Shown here one piece after another: positions 36,771 through 46,206 of a stretch of DNA of 64,000 nucleotides (its first letter is position 1; each line of letters opens with the position of its first letter). Under the pieces are notes generated by a model that saw only the letters and a list, made by a program, of their open reading frames with translations, searched no databases and was not told the origin of the DNA. Both the position numbers and the translations under genes were made by a program. This DNA comes from an uncultured Ruminococcus sp. (GTDB taxonomy: Bacteria > Bacillota > Clostridia > Oscillospirales > Ruminococcaceae). The stretch lies in NCBI GenBank assembly GCA_947566125.1, contig CANOIR010000002.1:31837-95836 (forward strand), read 5' to 3'.

Positions 36771-38837
36771 TCAAATCCTCCTGAATTGCTTTTCAAGCTC
36801 ATGTTTTGTTATTACAAACATTACCGGTCTGCCATGAGGACAGTGTCGTATATTTTCATTATTATATACCTCTTCGGCAAGCTTTTGAAGTTCTATGATT
36901 TCATTATGATCATTCGCTTTTATTGCAGCTTTACAAGCAATTGTGTGTAAAGTATCATCGAGATATGCAGGATTTGGATTTGTCTTTCCAATAGCCATAT
37001 TGTGTGCAATTTCCAGTACTATCTCTTCGATATTCAATCCTTCTGCAAATATTGGAACTTCAGTAACAAAAACATTTTGAAAGTCTTTATATTCAAATGA
37101 AAATCCCATGCCTGACAATAGTTCTTTATTATTTTGCAAAGCATCAATTTCTTCAGCAGAAAGAATAATTTTAATAGGCGTCATAAGCATTTGCTTGTAA
37201 TGTCCGGCATTTCCAGCTTTAAGTTTTTCAAAGATGACTCGTTCATGTGCTGCGTGTTTATCGAAAATCAAAAGTTTTTCTTCAGCTTCTGCAAGAATAT
37301 AATTTTTGAATATTTCGCCCACTACTCTTACAGGCACGGCTTTTTTCTCTATAACGTCTATATTATTTGTATCATTATTCTTATGATTTTTAAGTTCTTT
37401 TTCTAAATGCGTTTCGTCATATGCAGGATTATCTTTATCTGCTGAATCAGATATACAATTATCTTTCTTGCACTTTGTTTTATTTATAACGTCATTCTGT
37501 TTTTTTTGCAATTTCTGCTTATATGATGTTTGTTCTTCGCTTTTAAGCTCGGATTTAATCTCTGATAAATCTACAAGAACAATTTCACTTTCCTTTGAAT
37601 TTTCTCTTATATAATTATTGCTGCTTTCTAAAACCGGACTTGTAATAGATATAGAACCATTGCTTTTACTTAAATCATCAGTAATTATAGAGTCAAAAGG
37701 TATATATTCCTCTTTCTCTACAGATGAATCTAAATGATCGGGAATTTCTGAAAAGGTTTTCTGTTCAAAGGTTGTATCATTAGGTATTGGTGCAGTCCAG
37801 TCTGTTACAGACTTTTGAGGTTGAATATGAAATTCATATATTAAACCACTTTGCATGAGTGCATTCTTAATTCCAAAGTAAAGACCATCCAAAACATTTT
37901 TTTCATTAGTAAATCTAACCTCTGCCTTTGTTGGATGAACGTTTACATCTATATCAGAAGCGTTAAGAGAGATCATAAGTACACATGATGGAAACTTGCC
38001 GCTCATTATTAAATTTTCATATGCACTTTCTAATGCAGTACTGCAAGTTCTTGAACGAATATATCTGCCGTTTATAAAGAAGTTTTGAAATAATCGACTT
38101 GATTTTGCATAAAGCGGTTTACAAGTATAACCTGTGACATTTAAGTAACCATCATCAAAATCAACAGGTACCATATCATGTGCAAAATCTTTACCATATA
38201 TCGCATATATTACAGCATATAAATTATTACTGCCATCTGTGCAGAATTCCATTCTGTTATCACGTATCATTTGAAAAGCAATTTCTGGATGAGATAGTGC
38301 TATTTTCTGCACGATTTGACTGACCGCATTTGCCTCAGATACATCTTTTTTCATAAACCGCTGCCGAACAGGAACATTATAAAACAAGTCACGTACAACT
38401 ATTGTAGTTCCATCCGGACAACCTATCTGTTCAGGCTTGCCATCAGGTACACTTCCATTTATATCATACTTTATTCCAAAGTTCTCTTCTTTTCTCTTTG
38501 TAATAAGGCTGACCTTTGAAACAGCAGAAATAGAGGCAAGTGCTTCACCACGAAATCCAAGAGTATATATTTTATCAAGATCATCTTTAACACTTATTTT
38601 GCTTGTAGCGTGACGAAGAAAGGCTGTAGGAACATCTTCCGGCTGTATACCGCATCCATCATCAGTAACACGCATATAAGTAGTACCGCCACGCTTTATC
38701 TCAACAGTAATATGTTTAGCATCTGCATCAACAGCATTTTCTATAATCTCTTTTATAACAGACGCAGGTCGTTCGATGACCTCACCTGCTGCAATAAGCT
38801 CCGATATTTCTTTACTAAGTACAGATATATGTGACAC
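36771..38837 (-). CDS. mutL: MutL, DNA mismatch repair protein
   Basis: GHKL ATPase with an intrinsic endonuclease. The N-terminal ATPase has ELIAAGEVIERPASVIKEIIENAVDA, DDGCGI and TLGFRGEALASIS. A low-complexity linker covers about 345-505. The C-terminal metal-dependent nuclease domain shows DKHAAHERVIFE (a DQHA-type motif with Lys in place of Gln), ACKAAIKA and CPHGRP, so it should nick without MutH. I choose GTG 38837 (reading MSHISVLS), with GAGGTG 7 bases upstream, over the ATG at 38852. Confidence 0.96.
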   Translation of the reverse strand: MSHISVLSKEISELIAAGEVIERPASVIKEIIENAVDADAKHITVEIKRGGTTYMRVTDDGCGIQPEDVPTAFLRHATSKISVKDDLDKIYTLGFRGEALASISAVSKVSLITKRKEENFGIKYDINGSVPDGKPEQIGCPDGTTIVVRDLFYNVPVRQRFMKKDVSEANAVSQIVQKIALSHPEIAFQMIRDNRMEFCTDGSNNLYAVIYAIYGKDFAHDMVPVDFDDGYLNVTGYTCKPLYAKSSRLFQNFFINGRYIRSRTCSTALESAYENLIMSGKFPSCVLMISLNASDIDVNVHPTKAEVRFTNEKNVLDGLYFGIKNALMQSGLIYEFHIQPQKSVTDWTAPIPNDTTFEQKTFSEIPDHLDSSVEKEEYIPFDSIITDDLSKSNGSISITSPVLESSNNYIRENSKESEIVLVDLSEIKSELKSEEQTSYKQKLQKKQNDVINKTKCKKDNCISDSADKDNPAYDETHLEKELKNHKNNDTNNIDVIEKKAVPVRVVGEIFKNYILAEAEEKLLIFDKHAAHERVIFEKLKAGNAGHYKQMLMTPIKIILSAEEIDALQNNKELLSGMGFSFEYKDFQNVFVTEVPIFAEGLNIEEIVLEIAHNMAIGKTNPNPAYLDDTLHTIACKAAIKANDHNEIIELQKLAEEVYNNENIRHCPHGRPVMFVITKHELEKQFRRI

Positions 38838-38880
38838 TGCAATACACCTCATTTATAGTTTTTATATACAGATTTTTATA

Positions 38881-39573
38881 TTATGCTTTCCATGGACGCT
38901 TTTTCTCTGTCCAACCTTTTCTTTTCCAATAGTTTGCATCAACTTCATTAAGACCATGTTTCTGCATTTGACGAATGACAGAAAAAAACATTTTGGTTTT
39001 GACAGATGGTTTGATATGTCCTTGAGCTGCTTTTATTTTATTTGCTAATGAATCAAGTTTCTTTTCTATTTTTTGTTTCTTTTTGGAGTTTACTCTATCC
39101 CATGAAGTTTCCATAACAGCAATGCCATATTTATAAGTTTTGGCAACTCCCCAAAAAAATGTGCTGTGAGCCATGTCTTTATTTGTACTCCTCATTCCTG
39201 CGCCGGCAGCTGTGGAAATGCAAACAGCTTGTTTGGAAAACATCTTTTCTTCAGGACGATGTACCATCCATCGCCAACCATAATGGTCAAGAAACGCTTT
39301 CATAGCTCCTGTTGTATGATATACATAGACAGGACTTGCAAGTATAATTACATCTGCATTATCAATTGCCTGTGTAATTGGAGATATTTTTTCAAAATGC
39401 GGACATTTTGTTTCAGATATACCAAAACAAGCAGTACAACCAATACAAAACTCTCCGAAGTCTTTTGGTAAGAAAAACTCTTTTACTTCACCATTCAATT
39501 TTTTTGCCAATAATCTTGCAATATTACAGGTGGAGCCTTGATGACTTTGGCCATGTATTATTGTTATTTTCAT
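38881..39573 (-). CDS. NADPH-dependent FMN reductase/flavodoxin-like oxidoreductase
   Basis: A 230-residue flavodoxin-fold protein of the iron-sulfur flavoprotein-like group. The FMN phosphate loop is HGQSHQGSTCNIA at the N-terminus. CIGCTACFGISETKCP near residue 43 is a Cys-rich loop that may bind a cluster or stay reduced. ASPVYVYHTTGAMKAFLDHYGWRWM is the flavin-binding second loop. It is inserted between mutS and mutL. The substrate is unknown. Confidence 0.88.
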   Translation of the reverse strand: MKITIIHGQSHQGSTCNIARLLAKKLNGEVKEFFLPKDFGEFCIGCTACFGISETKCPHFEKISPITQAIDNADVIILASPVYVYHTTGAMKAFLDHYGWRWMVHRPEEKMFSKQAVCISTAAGAGMRSTNKDMAHSTFFWGVAKTYKYGIAVMETSWDRVNSKKKQKIEKKLDSLANKIKAAQGHIKPSVKTKMFFSVIRQMQKHGLNEVDANYWKRKGWTEKKRPWKA

Positions 39574-39626
39574 TTTATTGTTTCCTTTTCAGTTCTGATT
39601 TATCTGCTCACTCCGTATGTTTTAAA

Positions 39627-42248
39627 TTACGTTTCACGAAGAAGCTGTAGTGCGTCAACAAGCAGCTCTCTGCACTCATCATCTGAAAGTTCATCAGGAT
39701 TTGTTCTTTTAATCATATTTATAGCCTGCTCACGTTGCAAATCAGAAAAGCTTATCTGACCAGTATCATTTTTTACAATACTTTTTTCTTTTGCAGCATT
39801 AAGTTCCATTTCTGTAAGAAGTTTTCTTGCACGTTTTACTACCTGATCTGGAAGTCCTGCAAGTTTTGCAACTTCTATTCCATAGCTGTCATCTACTCCG
39901 CCGGGAACAATTTTCCTGAGAAAGCGTATTGAATCGCCATGCTTTTTTACTGCAATGCTATAATTTTTTATACCATCTATAGAATTTTCCAGCTCTATAA
40001 GTTCATGATAATGTGTAGCAAACATTGTTTTGCAGCCAATCTTTTTACTGCTGATATATTCTGCCACAGCTCTTGCAATGCTTATTCCATCAAACGTTGA
40101 TGTACCTCTTCCGACTTCATCAAGAATAACAAGACTGTTTTTTGTTGCATATTTAAGTATGTCAGAAACTTCACTCATTTCAACCATGAATGTACTCTGA
40201 CCTGATGTTAGATCATCGGATGCACCAACTCTTGTAAATATCTTATCTACAACAGATATTTTTGCATATTCAGCTGGAACAAAACAGCCGATTTGTGCCA
40301 TCAATGTTATAAGTGCTACCTGACGCATATATGTTGATTTACCAGACATATTAGGACCGGTTATAAGCATCATGCGGTTATCTTTTAAATCAAGATAAGT
40401 ATCATTTGGAACAAAAAGTTCATCACAAAGCATTTGTTCCACTACAGGATGACGACCATTTTTTATTTGAATAGAACCATCCAGAGCGATTTCAGGTCTT
40501 GTATATCTGTTTTCAATTGAAATGTTTGCAAAAGAACAAAGTACATCAAGCTGAGCTACAGCGTTTGCAGTTTCCTGAACGCTTTTAAGTTCAGCTGCAA
40601 GACTTTCTCTTATTTCTAAATAAATAGCTTCTTCAAGTCTAAGTGCTTTTTCCTTTGCGCCCAAAATATCATTTTCCGTCTTTTTCAGTTCATCTGTAAT
40701 AAATCTCTCGCAATTTGTAAGTGTCTGCTTACGGACATAATGTGGCGGCACCATATCATAATATGAACGTGTTACTTCAAGATAATATCCAAACACACGG
40801 TTAAATCCTATTTTTAAATTTTTTATGCCTGTACTCTCCTTTTCCCTCTGGAGAATATCATCAAGAAGTTCATTGCCACCGTTCATTATAAGACGTAAAT
40901 GGTCAAGTTCATTGTTATAACCCTCAGCTATAACTCCGCCGTCTTTTATACTTACAGGTGGATTGTCAACTATTGCACGGTCAATAAGATTTGCCACAGA
41001 ATCAAGTGGAGAAATTTTTTTATCAAGTGAATTTAAAAGTCTTATCCCGTCAAATTTTTTGAGCTCTGCTTTAATTAAAGGAAGCTGCCTTGCAGTAGCT
41101 GAAAGTGATTTTAAATCCCTTGGAGTTGCTGTCATATAAAGTACACGTGTCATAAGACGTTCAAGGTCGTATACATTGCTTAAAATATCACGCAGTTCCA
41201 TAAGGCAAATACTGTTTTTTATAAATGCAGCTACTGCATCGTGACGAGCTATAATCTTAACCGGCTGAATAAGTGGCTGTTCTATCCAATTTTTAAGCAT
41301 ACGTCTGCCCATAGAAGTTTTCGCATCATTTACAAACCAAAATAAAGAGCCTTTCTTTTCTTTGCCTCTAATTGTTTCGGTAAGTTCAAGATTGCGTCTT
41401 GCATTTAAGTCGAGCTGTACATAGGATTCAGAATCACATATTTCGATTGAAACAAATCGTCCAACAGTATTTCTTTGAGTATCACGTATATAATCAAGCA
41501 TTGCACATACAGCACAAAAATCAGCACCATCTGTAGTAAGTCCGAGCATTTCCGGATTACTACATCCAAGCTGATTGCATACGAATTCTCCATTTTTCTT
41601 AGGTGAAAAGCAAGATTCATCACGCATAGTAACTGTACATTGAAGACGTACTTTAATAAAATTCATAACCGAATTAAAGCCGGCAGCTTTTTCTGACAAA
41701 ATCACTTCAGCAGGTGACAGTCTTGATAATGCATCTATTATTTTTTCTTCCTGCATTGATGTTATAGGACGCATTGCCTGAAGTTCGCCGGTTGAAATAT
41801 CTGCAAAACATATACCGGCATTACCGTTTTCATCTGTATAAATACAGCCTATATAATTATTTGAACCATCTTCAAGCATGCTGCTCTCAATAAGCGTACC
41901 TGGTGTTACAATACGCACTATGCCACGTTCAACTAAACCCTTTGATGCAGCAGGATCGGTAAGCTGCTCACATATTGCAACTTTATATCCATTTTCAATA
42001 AGCTTTTTTAAATAAACGTCTACGCTGTGATACGGAACACCGCACATAGGAGCACGTTCTTTCAAGCCACAATCTCTTCCTGTAAGAGTTAGCTCTAAAA
42101 CTCGTGAAGCTTCAATAGCATCATCAAAAAACATTTCATAAAAGTCACCCAAGCGATAAAACAATAGACAGTCTGGGTTAGCTTCTTTTACAGAAAGATA
42201 ATGCTGCATCATTGGTGAAAGTTTTTCTTTATCGATATCGATTGTCAT
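39627..42248 (-). CDS. mutS: MutS, DNA mismatch recognition ATPase
   Basis: An 873-residue MutS1 protein. It has an N-terminal mismatch-binding domain with GDFYEMFFDDA (the Phe-X-Glu that stacks on the mismatch), connector, lever and clamp domains, then the ABC-type ATPase. The ATPase has Walker A GPNMSGKSTYMRQ, STFMVEMSE, Walker B LVILDEVGRGTSTFDG and ATHYHEL. It is complete. It forms a repair unit with mutL downstream and miaB/ylbF upstream. Confidence 0.98.
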   Translation of the reverse strand: MTIDIDKEKLSPMMQHYLSVKEANPDCLLFYRLGDFYEMFFDDAIEASRVLELTLTGRDCGLKERAPMCGVPYHSVDVYLKKLIENGYKVAICEQLTDPAASKGLVERGIVRIVTPGTLIESSMLEDGSNNYIGCIYTDENGNAGICFADISTGELQAMRPITSMQEEKIIDALSRLSPAEVILSEKAAGFNSVMNFIKVRLQCTVTMRDESCFSPKKNGEFVCNQLGCSNPEMLGLTTDGADFCAVCAMLDYIRDTQRNTVGRFVSIEICDSESYVQLDLNARRNLELTETIRGKEKKGSLFWFVNDAKTSMGRRMLKNWIEQPLIQPVKIIARHDAVAAFIKNSICLMELRDILSNVYDLERLMTRVLYMTATPRDLKSLSATARQLPLIKAELKKFDGIRLLNSLDKKISPLDSVANLIDRAIVDNPPVSIKDGGVIAEGYNNELDHLRLIMNGGNELLDDILQREKESTGIKNLKIGFNRVFGYYLEVTRSYYDMVPPHYVRKQTLTNCERFITDELKKTENDILGAKEKALRLEEAIYLEIRESLAAELKSVQETANAVAQLDVLCSFANISIENRYTRPEIALDGSIQIKNGRHPVVEQMLCDELFVPNDTYLDLKDNRMMLITGPNMSGKSTYMRQVALITLMAQIGCFVPAEYAKISVVDKIFTRVGASDDLTSGQSTFMVEMSEVSDILKYATKNSLVILDEVGRGTSTFDGISIARAVAEYISSKKIGCKTMFATHYHELIELENSIDGIKNYSIAVKKHGDSIRFLRKIVPGGVDDSYGIEVAKLAGLPDQVVKRARKLLTEMELNAAKEKSIVKNDTGQISFSDLQREQAINMIKRTNPDELSDDECRELLVDALQLLRET

Positions 42249-42269
42249 AATTTATGCTCCTTGAAATAA

Positions 42270-42680
42270 TTAGTGACAACTAGCACTACAGCCTGCACAA
42301 TTGCCATTGCAGCCTTCGTTATCGGCATGGCAAGTTTCTGGGTCTTCGCCATTAAGGCTTAATGTGATAATTGCATCAACATCATTTATCATAGCATCAA
42401 GTTCTTGCTTTGCAGCCTGAAATTCTTTCATTCCCTCTGTAGAAATTATCTCATTATATTTTGTGTCAAGCTCCTCCTCCCATTTTTTCAGCTTCTCAGT
42501 ATTGGGATTTTCTTTTTCCGATTCACGCTGATAATTCATTCGTTCAAGCTGAAACTGCCCTATTTGATTTTGGAGTTCCTTGTTTTCATCATTTGCTTTT
42601 TTAGCTTCTACATAACGCTTATATCTGCAATCTTCCTGAATGCATTTTCCAAGATTTCTAACTGCTTCGATTACTGTCAT
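42270..42680 (-). CDS. YlbF-family protein with Cys-rich tail
   Basis: A 136-residue all-helical YlbF/YmcA-type protein (AVRNLGKCIQEDCRYKRYVEAKKANDENKELQNQIGQF) ending in six Cys residues within about 20 positions (CHADNEGCNGNCAGCSASCH). In B. subtilis the YlbF-YmcA-YaaT complex binds iron-sulfur clusters and directs RNase Y-dependent mRNA maturation. The tail here could be a metal or cluster site, which is inference. It lies between miaB (an Fe-S enzyme) and mutS. Confidence 0.88.
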   Translation of the reverse strand: MTVIEAVRNLGKCIQEDCRYKRYVEAKKANDENKELQNQIGQFQLERMNYQRESEKENPNTEKLKKWEEELDTKYNEIISTEGMKEFQAAKQELDAMINDVDAIITLSLNGEDPETCHADNEGCNGNCAGCSASCH

Positions 42681-42693
42681 ATTTTATACCTCC

Positions 42694-44088
42694 TCAAACA
42701 AGTTCGCCGCTTACTGCCCAATTACGAGCATCTGTAATTTTAACATTTACAAATGTTCCAATAAGAGATTTATAACCTTTAAATTCAACTATTGTATATG
42801 CACTGCTCTTACCAAAAAGCCATCCTTCTCCCTGCTTGCTTTCTCCTTCTACAAGCACACGAACAGTTTTTCCTATAAATCTTTTATAATTTTCTGTTGC
42901 CACTTCTCTTTGAAGTTTTAGAAGTCTTTCCATACGATGTCTTTTTTCTGAATCAGTTGTAACATCTTCCATTTCAGCGGCTACTGTACCACTTCTTTTT
43001 GAATATATAAATGTGAAAATATTATCAAATTTAACCTCTTCGACAAGCTTTAACGTATCACAAAATTCCTCTTCGGTTTCATTAGGAAATCCAACCATTA
43101 TATCACTTGACAGTGCAAATCCTTCACTTCTTTCACGAAGATAATTTACTGTTTCAAGATATTTTTCTGCTGTGTAATGGCGGTTCATACGTTTTAAAAC
43201 AGAATTGCTTCCGCATTGAACAGGCAAATGCAGATGCTTTCCGACTTTATCACATTCAATAATAGCATCAAGAAGATCTGTGCCGGCATCTTTTGGATGC
43301 GATGACATAAATCTTATCCAAAAATCACCATCTATATCATTAAGCCTTCTAAGAAGCTGTGCAAAGGTCATTCCATCTTTTAAATCATTGCCATATGAAT
43401 TTACATTCTGACCTAAAAGCATTATCTCCTTATAGCCTTTAGCTACAAGTTCTTCTACCTCATGAACTATAACATCAGCACTTCTGCTTCTTTCTCTTCC
43501 TCTTACATACGGCACTATACAGTATGTGCAGAAATTATTGCAGCCAAACATTATCGGTACAGAGGCTTTGAAATTACTTTCCCTTATCTGATAATCAGCA
43601 CCGAATTCTTCATTGTATTCTTTTGTATCATATGCAAGTTTATTACCTTCATAATGTTCAAGCAAAAGTTTTGGAAGTTGACTCAAAGCAGATGTACCAA
43701 AGAGAATATCCACAAAAGGATAGTGATTTTTTATTTTCTCTATAGTCTTAGGCTCAGATGCCATACAACCGCATAATGCAATAATAACATCAGGATTTTC
43801 CTTTTTATACTTTTTCATATTTCCAAGTGTACCATAAACCGTATCCTCTGCACTTTCACGGACTGCACAGGTATTCAAAAGTATAAGATCAGATTCTTTA
43901 TAGTCATCTGTAAATTTAAATCCCAGTGATGAAAGTATGCCTTTTATCTTTTCACCATCCGAAACATTCAGCTGACAGCCAAAGCTATGTACATAAGCTA
44001 TAGCACCTTTTTTACAATACATTTTTAAATATTTAATAACTTGATTTGCGATTTCAGATTCTTTTACATCACACGCTTTAATACTCAT
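42694..44088 (-). CDS. miaB: MiaB, tRNA methylthiotransferase
   Basis: Radical SAM enzyme adding the 2-methylthio group to i6A37 of tRNA. The N-terminal UPF0004 domain carries three cluster Cys residues (SFGCQLN, LNTCAVRE, LCGCMA). The radical-SAM motif is CNNFCTYC near residue 183, and a C-terminal TRAM domain has VLVEGESK. It has 464 residues. It acts after MiaA (35817-36767), and both genes flank the mutSL unit. Confidence 0.97.
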   Translation of the reverse strand: MSIKACDVKESEIANQVIKYLKMYCKKGAIAYVHSFGCQLNVSDGEKIKGILSSLGFKFTDDYKESDLILLNTCAVRESAEDTVYGTLGNMKKYKKENPDVIIALCGCMASEPKTIEKIKNHYPFVDILFGTSALSQLPKLLLEHYEGNKLAYDTKEYNEEFGADYQIRESNFKASVPIMFGCNNFCTYCIVPYVRGRERSRSADVIVHEVEELVAKGYKEIMLLGQNVNSYGNDLKDGMTFAQLLRRLNDIDGDFWIRFMSSHPKDAGTDLLDAIIECDKVGKHLHLPVQCGSNSVLKRMNRHYTAEKYLETVNYLRERSEGFALSSDIMVGFPNETEEEFCDTLKLVEEVKFDNIFTFIYSKRSGTVAAEMEDVTTDSEKRHRMERLLKLQREVATENYKRFIGKTVRVLVEGESKQGEGWLFGKSSAYTIVEFKGYKSLIGTFVNVKITDARNWAVSGELV

Positions 44089-44234
44089 TTATAAACCTCA
44101 CTTTAAAACATGGTATTTCAATCATTATTATAACACATGATATTTTATTTTTCAAGCTGTTTTTAAATGAAAGCTACTGTTTAAATACATTTTTATTTTA
44201 AGACGAGAAAATTTTCTATGCTTTATCATATGAC

Positions 44235-44263
44235 TTGATAAATGTGATAAAATATGATATTAT
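44235..44263 (+). promoter_or_regulatory. Promoter in the miaB-radical SAM gap
   Basis: TTGATA (44235-44240), a 17-base spacer and TATTAT (44258-44263) on the plus strand. Initiation would be near 44270, at the GGAATC. It lies about 265 bases before the next coding start, with a terminator in between, so it appears to drive a short non-coding transcript. Confidence 0.65.
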
Positions 44264-44269
44264 TTATAG

Positions 44270-44479
44270 GAATCTTTCTTTTATTTTTCAAATAAATTGC
44301 AGGCAGCTGTCACTAATAATACACAAGACATGAATATAATAATAAAAAATCCGCAAAAGCTGATTTAGTTAAAAAACTTACCGTTTCTTTAATGAAACGG
44401 ACCAAAAACAGACGCAGCTAACAGCAGCGTTTTACATATATTTATGCCGACAGCCACTCTCCTGCTGCCGGCATTTTTC
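44270..44479 (+). ncRNA. Candidate small RNA of about 210 nt
   Basis: No ORF fits this stretch, yet it has a promoter at its 5' edge and an intrinsic terminator at its 3' edge. Inside are a hairpin CCGTTTC/GAAACGG (44381-44400) and an ACGC/GCGT stem around 44412-44430. It does not match the conserved signatures I know for RNase P, SRP RNA, tmRNA or common riboswitches. Its size would suit a 6S-like RNA, but I could not fold it convincingly into the 6S shape. Alternatively it is an attenuated leader of the downstream radical SAM gene. Confidence 0.5.
44444..44478 (+). terminator. Intrinsic terminator of the candidate small RNA
   Basis: ATGCCG-A-CAGC (44444-44454) pairs with GCTG-C-CGGCAT (44464-44474), with one A/C mismatch, followed by five T on the plus strand. 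It points away from miaB and lies about 55 bases before the radical SAM gene. Confidence 0.75.
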
Positions 44480-44533
44480 ATAGGCTTATTTTTATTATAG
44501 ACAAGATGGACAAATTTTAAAGGAGATAATAAA

Positions 44534-45478
44534 ATGCAATCAATTTACGGAAATCAACGATATTATTCATTAAGCAATTATTATAAAAAAACATTTGGCT
44601 CACGTGTTATGAAAGCAGTCATTGATGGCGGATTTTCATGCCCGAATAAAGATGGCACATTAAGCCATACCGGGTGCCTTTTTTGTGATGGCGGAAGCGG
44701 ATATTTTACAAAATCTGGCTCAATAACCCAGCAACTCATTTCAGAGAAAAATAGAATCAATGCAAAATATCCAGATGCTAAACTAATTGCATATTTTCAA
44801 GCAAATACAAATACATATGCACCTGTAAGCAAACTGAAAAAGATATACGAAGAATCACTTTCGTTTCAAGATGTAGTTGGAATTTCAATTGCGACACGTG
44901 CTGACTGTATTTCAGATGAAGTGTCTTTGTATTTGAAAGAATTATCTGAAAAGACTTGGCTGACAATAGAACTTGGACTTCAGACCATTCATGAATCAAC
45001 CGCAGAAAAAATGAATCTTTGCTGCCAAAGAGAGCTTATCAAAGAATGTACATTTAAGCTAAAAAAACTTGGTATAAGAGTTTGCCTACATGTAATAAAT
45101 GGACTTCCGGGCGAAAGTATTGACGATATGCTAAAAACAATACAAACAATTGCCGTATGGCAACCCGATGGTGTTAAACTCCAACTGCTTCATGTAATAA
45201 AAGATACACCTCTGGAAAAAATTTATCAAAACACTGGATTTCATATTCTTACCGAAGATGAATATGTAAATCTCATAGTAGAACAAATAAGATTTCTTCA
45301 TCCTGAAACTGTATGTGAAAGACTAACTGGTGATGGCGATGCACAAAAGCTTGTTGCTCCCATGTGGAGTAAAAACAAACGCCATGTTCTAAATCGCATT
45401 TCTCAAAGGATGAAAGAAATTAACAGCATTCAAGGTGATAAATATCACTCGGAAGATTCATCGTATTCTGCAATATAA
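44534..45478 (+). CDS. TIGR01212-type radical SAM protein (YhcC/YtqA-like)
   Basis: A 314-residue radical SAM protein. The cluster ligands are in FSCPNKDGTLSHTGCLFCDGGSGYF (Cys residues near 35, 47 and 50; the spacing is the atypical one of this family). CLHVINGLPGES, ELGLQTI and the C-terminal VCERLTGDGD region are also present. Family members are broadly conserved but the reaction is unsettled; a tRNA or ribosome-related role has been suspected. The start has AAGGAG. Its 3' end overlaps the convergent hpt gene by 34 bases. Confidence 0.92.
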   Translation: MQSIYGNQRYYSLSNYYKKTFGSRVMKAVIDGGFSCPNKDGTLSHTGCLFCDGGSGYFTKSGSITQQLISEKNRINAKYPDAKLIAYFQANTNTYAPVSKLKKIYEESLSFQDVVGISIATRADCISDEVSLYLKELSEKTWLTIELGLQTIHESTAEKMNLCCQRELIKECTFKLKKLGIRVCLHVINGLPGESIDDMLKTIQTIAVWQPDGVKLQLLHVIKDTPLEKIYQNTGFHILTEDEYVNLIVEQIRFLHPETVCERLTGDGDAQKLVAPMWSKNKRHVLNRISQRMKEINSIQGDKYHSEDSSYSAI

Positions 45479-46002
45479 GGAAGATTTCTGTAATATTCGC
45501 CACAATCAAGTCCATATCCTATTACAAATTTATCCGGTATAGTAAACAAAGTCATATCAGCATTAAAATCAACTTCACGTCTTGACGGTTTGTCCAGCAA
45601 AGTTATTACATGAAATGATAAAGGATTTCTCTTTTTTAAAAGTTCTACAATATCTTTTAAAGTTCTACCTGTATCTATAATATCTTCTACTATTACAACA
45701 TTATATTTACTTATATCTTGTGTTAGATCAAGTGTTATTTTTACATTGCCGCAAGAATATGTGCCGTCATAGTAACTGCTTGCAGCCATAAAACCTATCT
45801 CACAAGGCACACTCACTTCCCTACATAAATCAGCCATAAATACAAAAGCACCTTTTAAAATGCTAACAAGCAAAATTGGCGAGCCATCGTATAAAGTATC
45901 TATTTTCTTGGCAGCAATTTTTATTTTTTCCTTTATTTCGTTTTCAGTAATAATTACTCTTTTTATACATTTCTCATATTTATCTGATGAAATAATTTCC
46001 AT
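45445..46002 (-). CDS. hpt: Hypoxanthine phosphoribosyltransferase
   Basis: Purine salvage enzyme making IMP (and GMP) from base plus PRPP. The PRPP-binding loop is VVIVEDIIDTGRTLKDIV near residue 101. LVSILKGAFVFMADL and SYYDGTYS (flexible loop) are also typical. About 185 residues from ATG 46002, which has AGGAGAGG upstream. The open frame extends about 27 codons further without a start signal. Confidence 0.95.
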   Translation of the reverse strand: MEIISSDKYEKCIKRVIITENEIKEKIKIAAKKIDTLYDGSPILLVSILKGAFVFMADLCREVSVPCEIGFMAASSYYDGTYSCGNVKITLDLTQDISKYNVVIVEDIIDTGRTLKDIVELLKKRNPLSFHVITLLDKPSRREVDFNADMTLFTIPDKFVIGYGLDCGEYYRNLPYIAEYDESSE

Positions 46003-46206
46003 GATAATATACCTCTCCTTTATATTATATTTTAACTTAGAATAGATTTTATTAACATGATCACTATGTGGATAGACTTTCATATTATAACATATAATTA
46101 TGAATTATTTATAATTGTATTTATATGTTAATCAAATAGTAATAATTATTTGTTATAATACTAATATCAAGTGCTATATGGCACGTTTTTAGGAGGAATA
46201 TTTATT

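Noticed and set aside
44270..44479. Assignment of the candidate small RNA as RNase P, SRP RNA or a preQ1/other known riboswitch.
   Set aside because: The hallmark conserved sequences of those classes were not found by reading.
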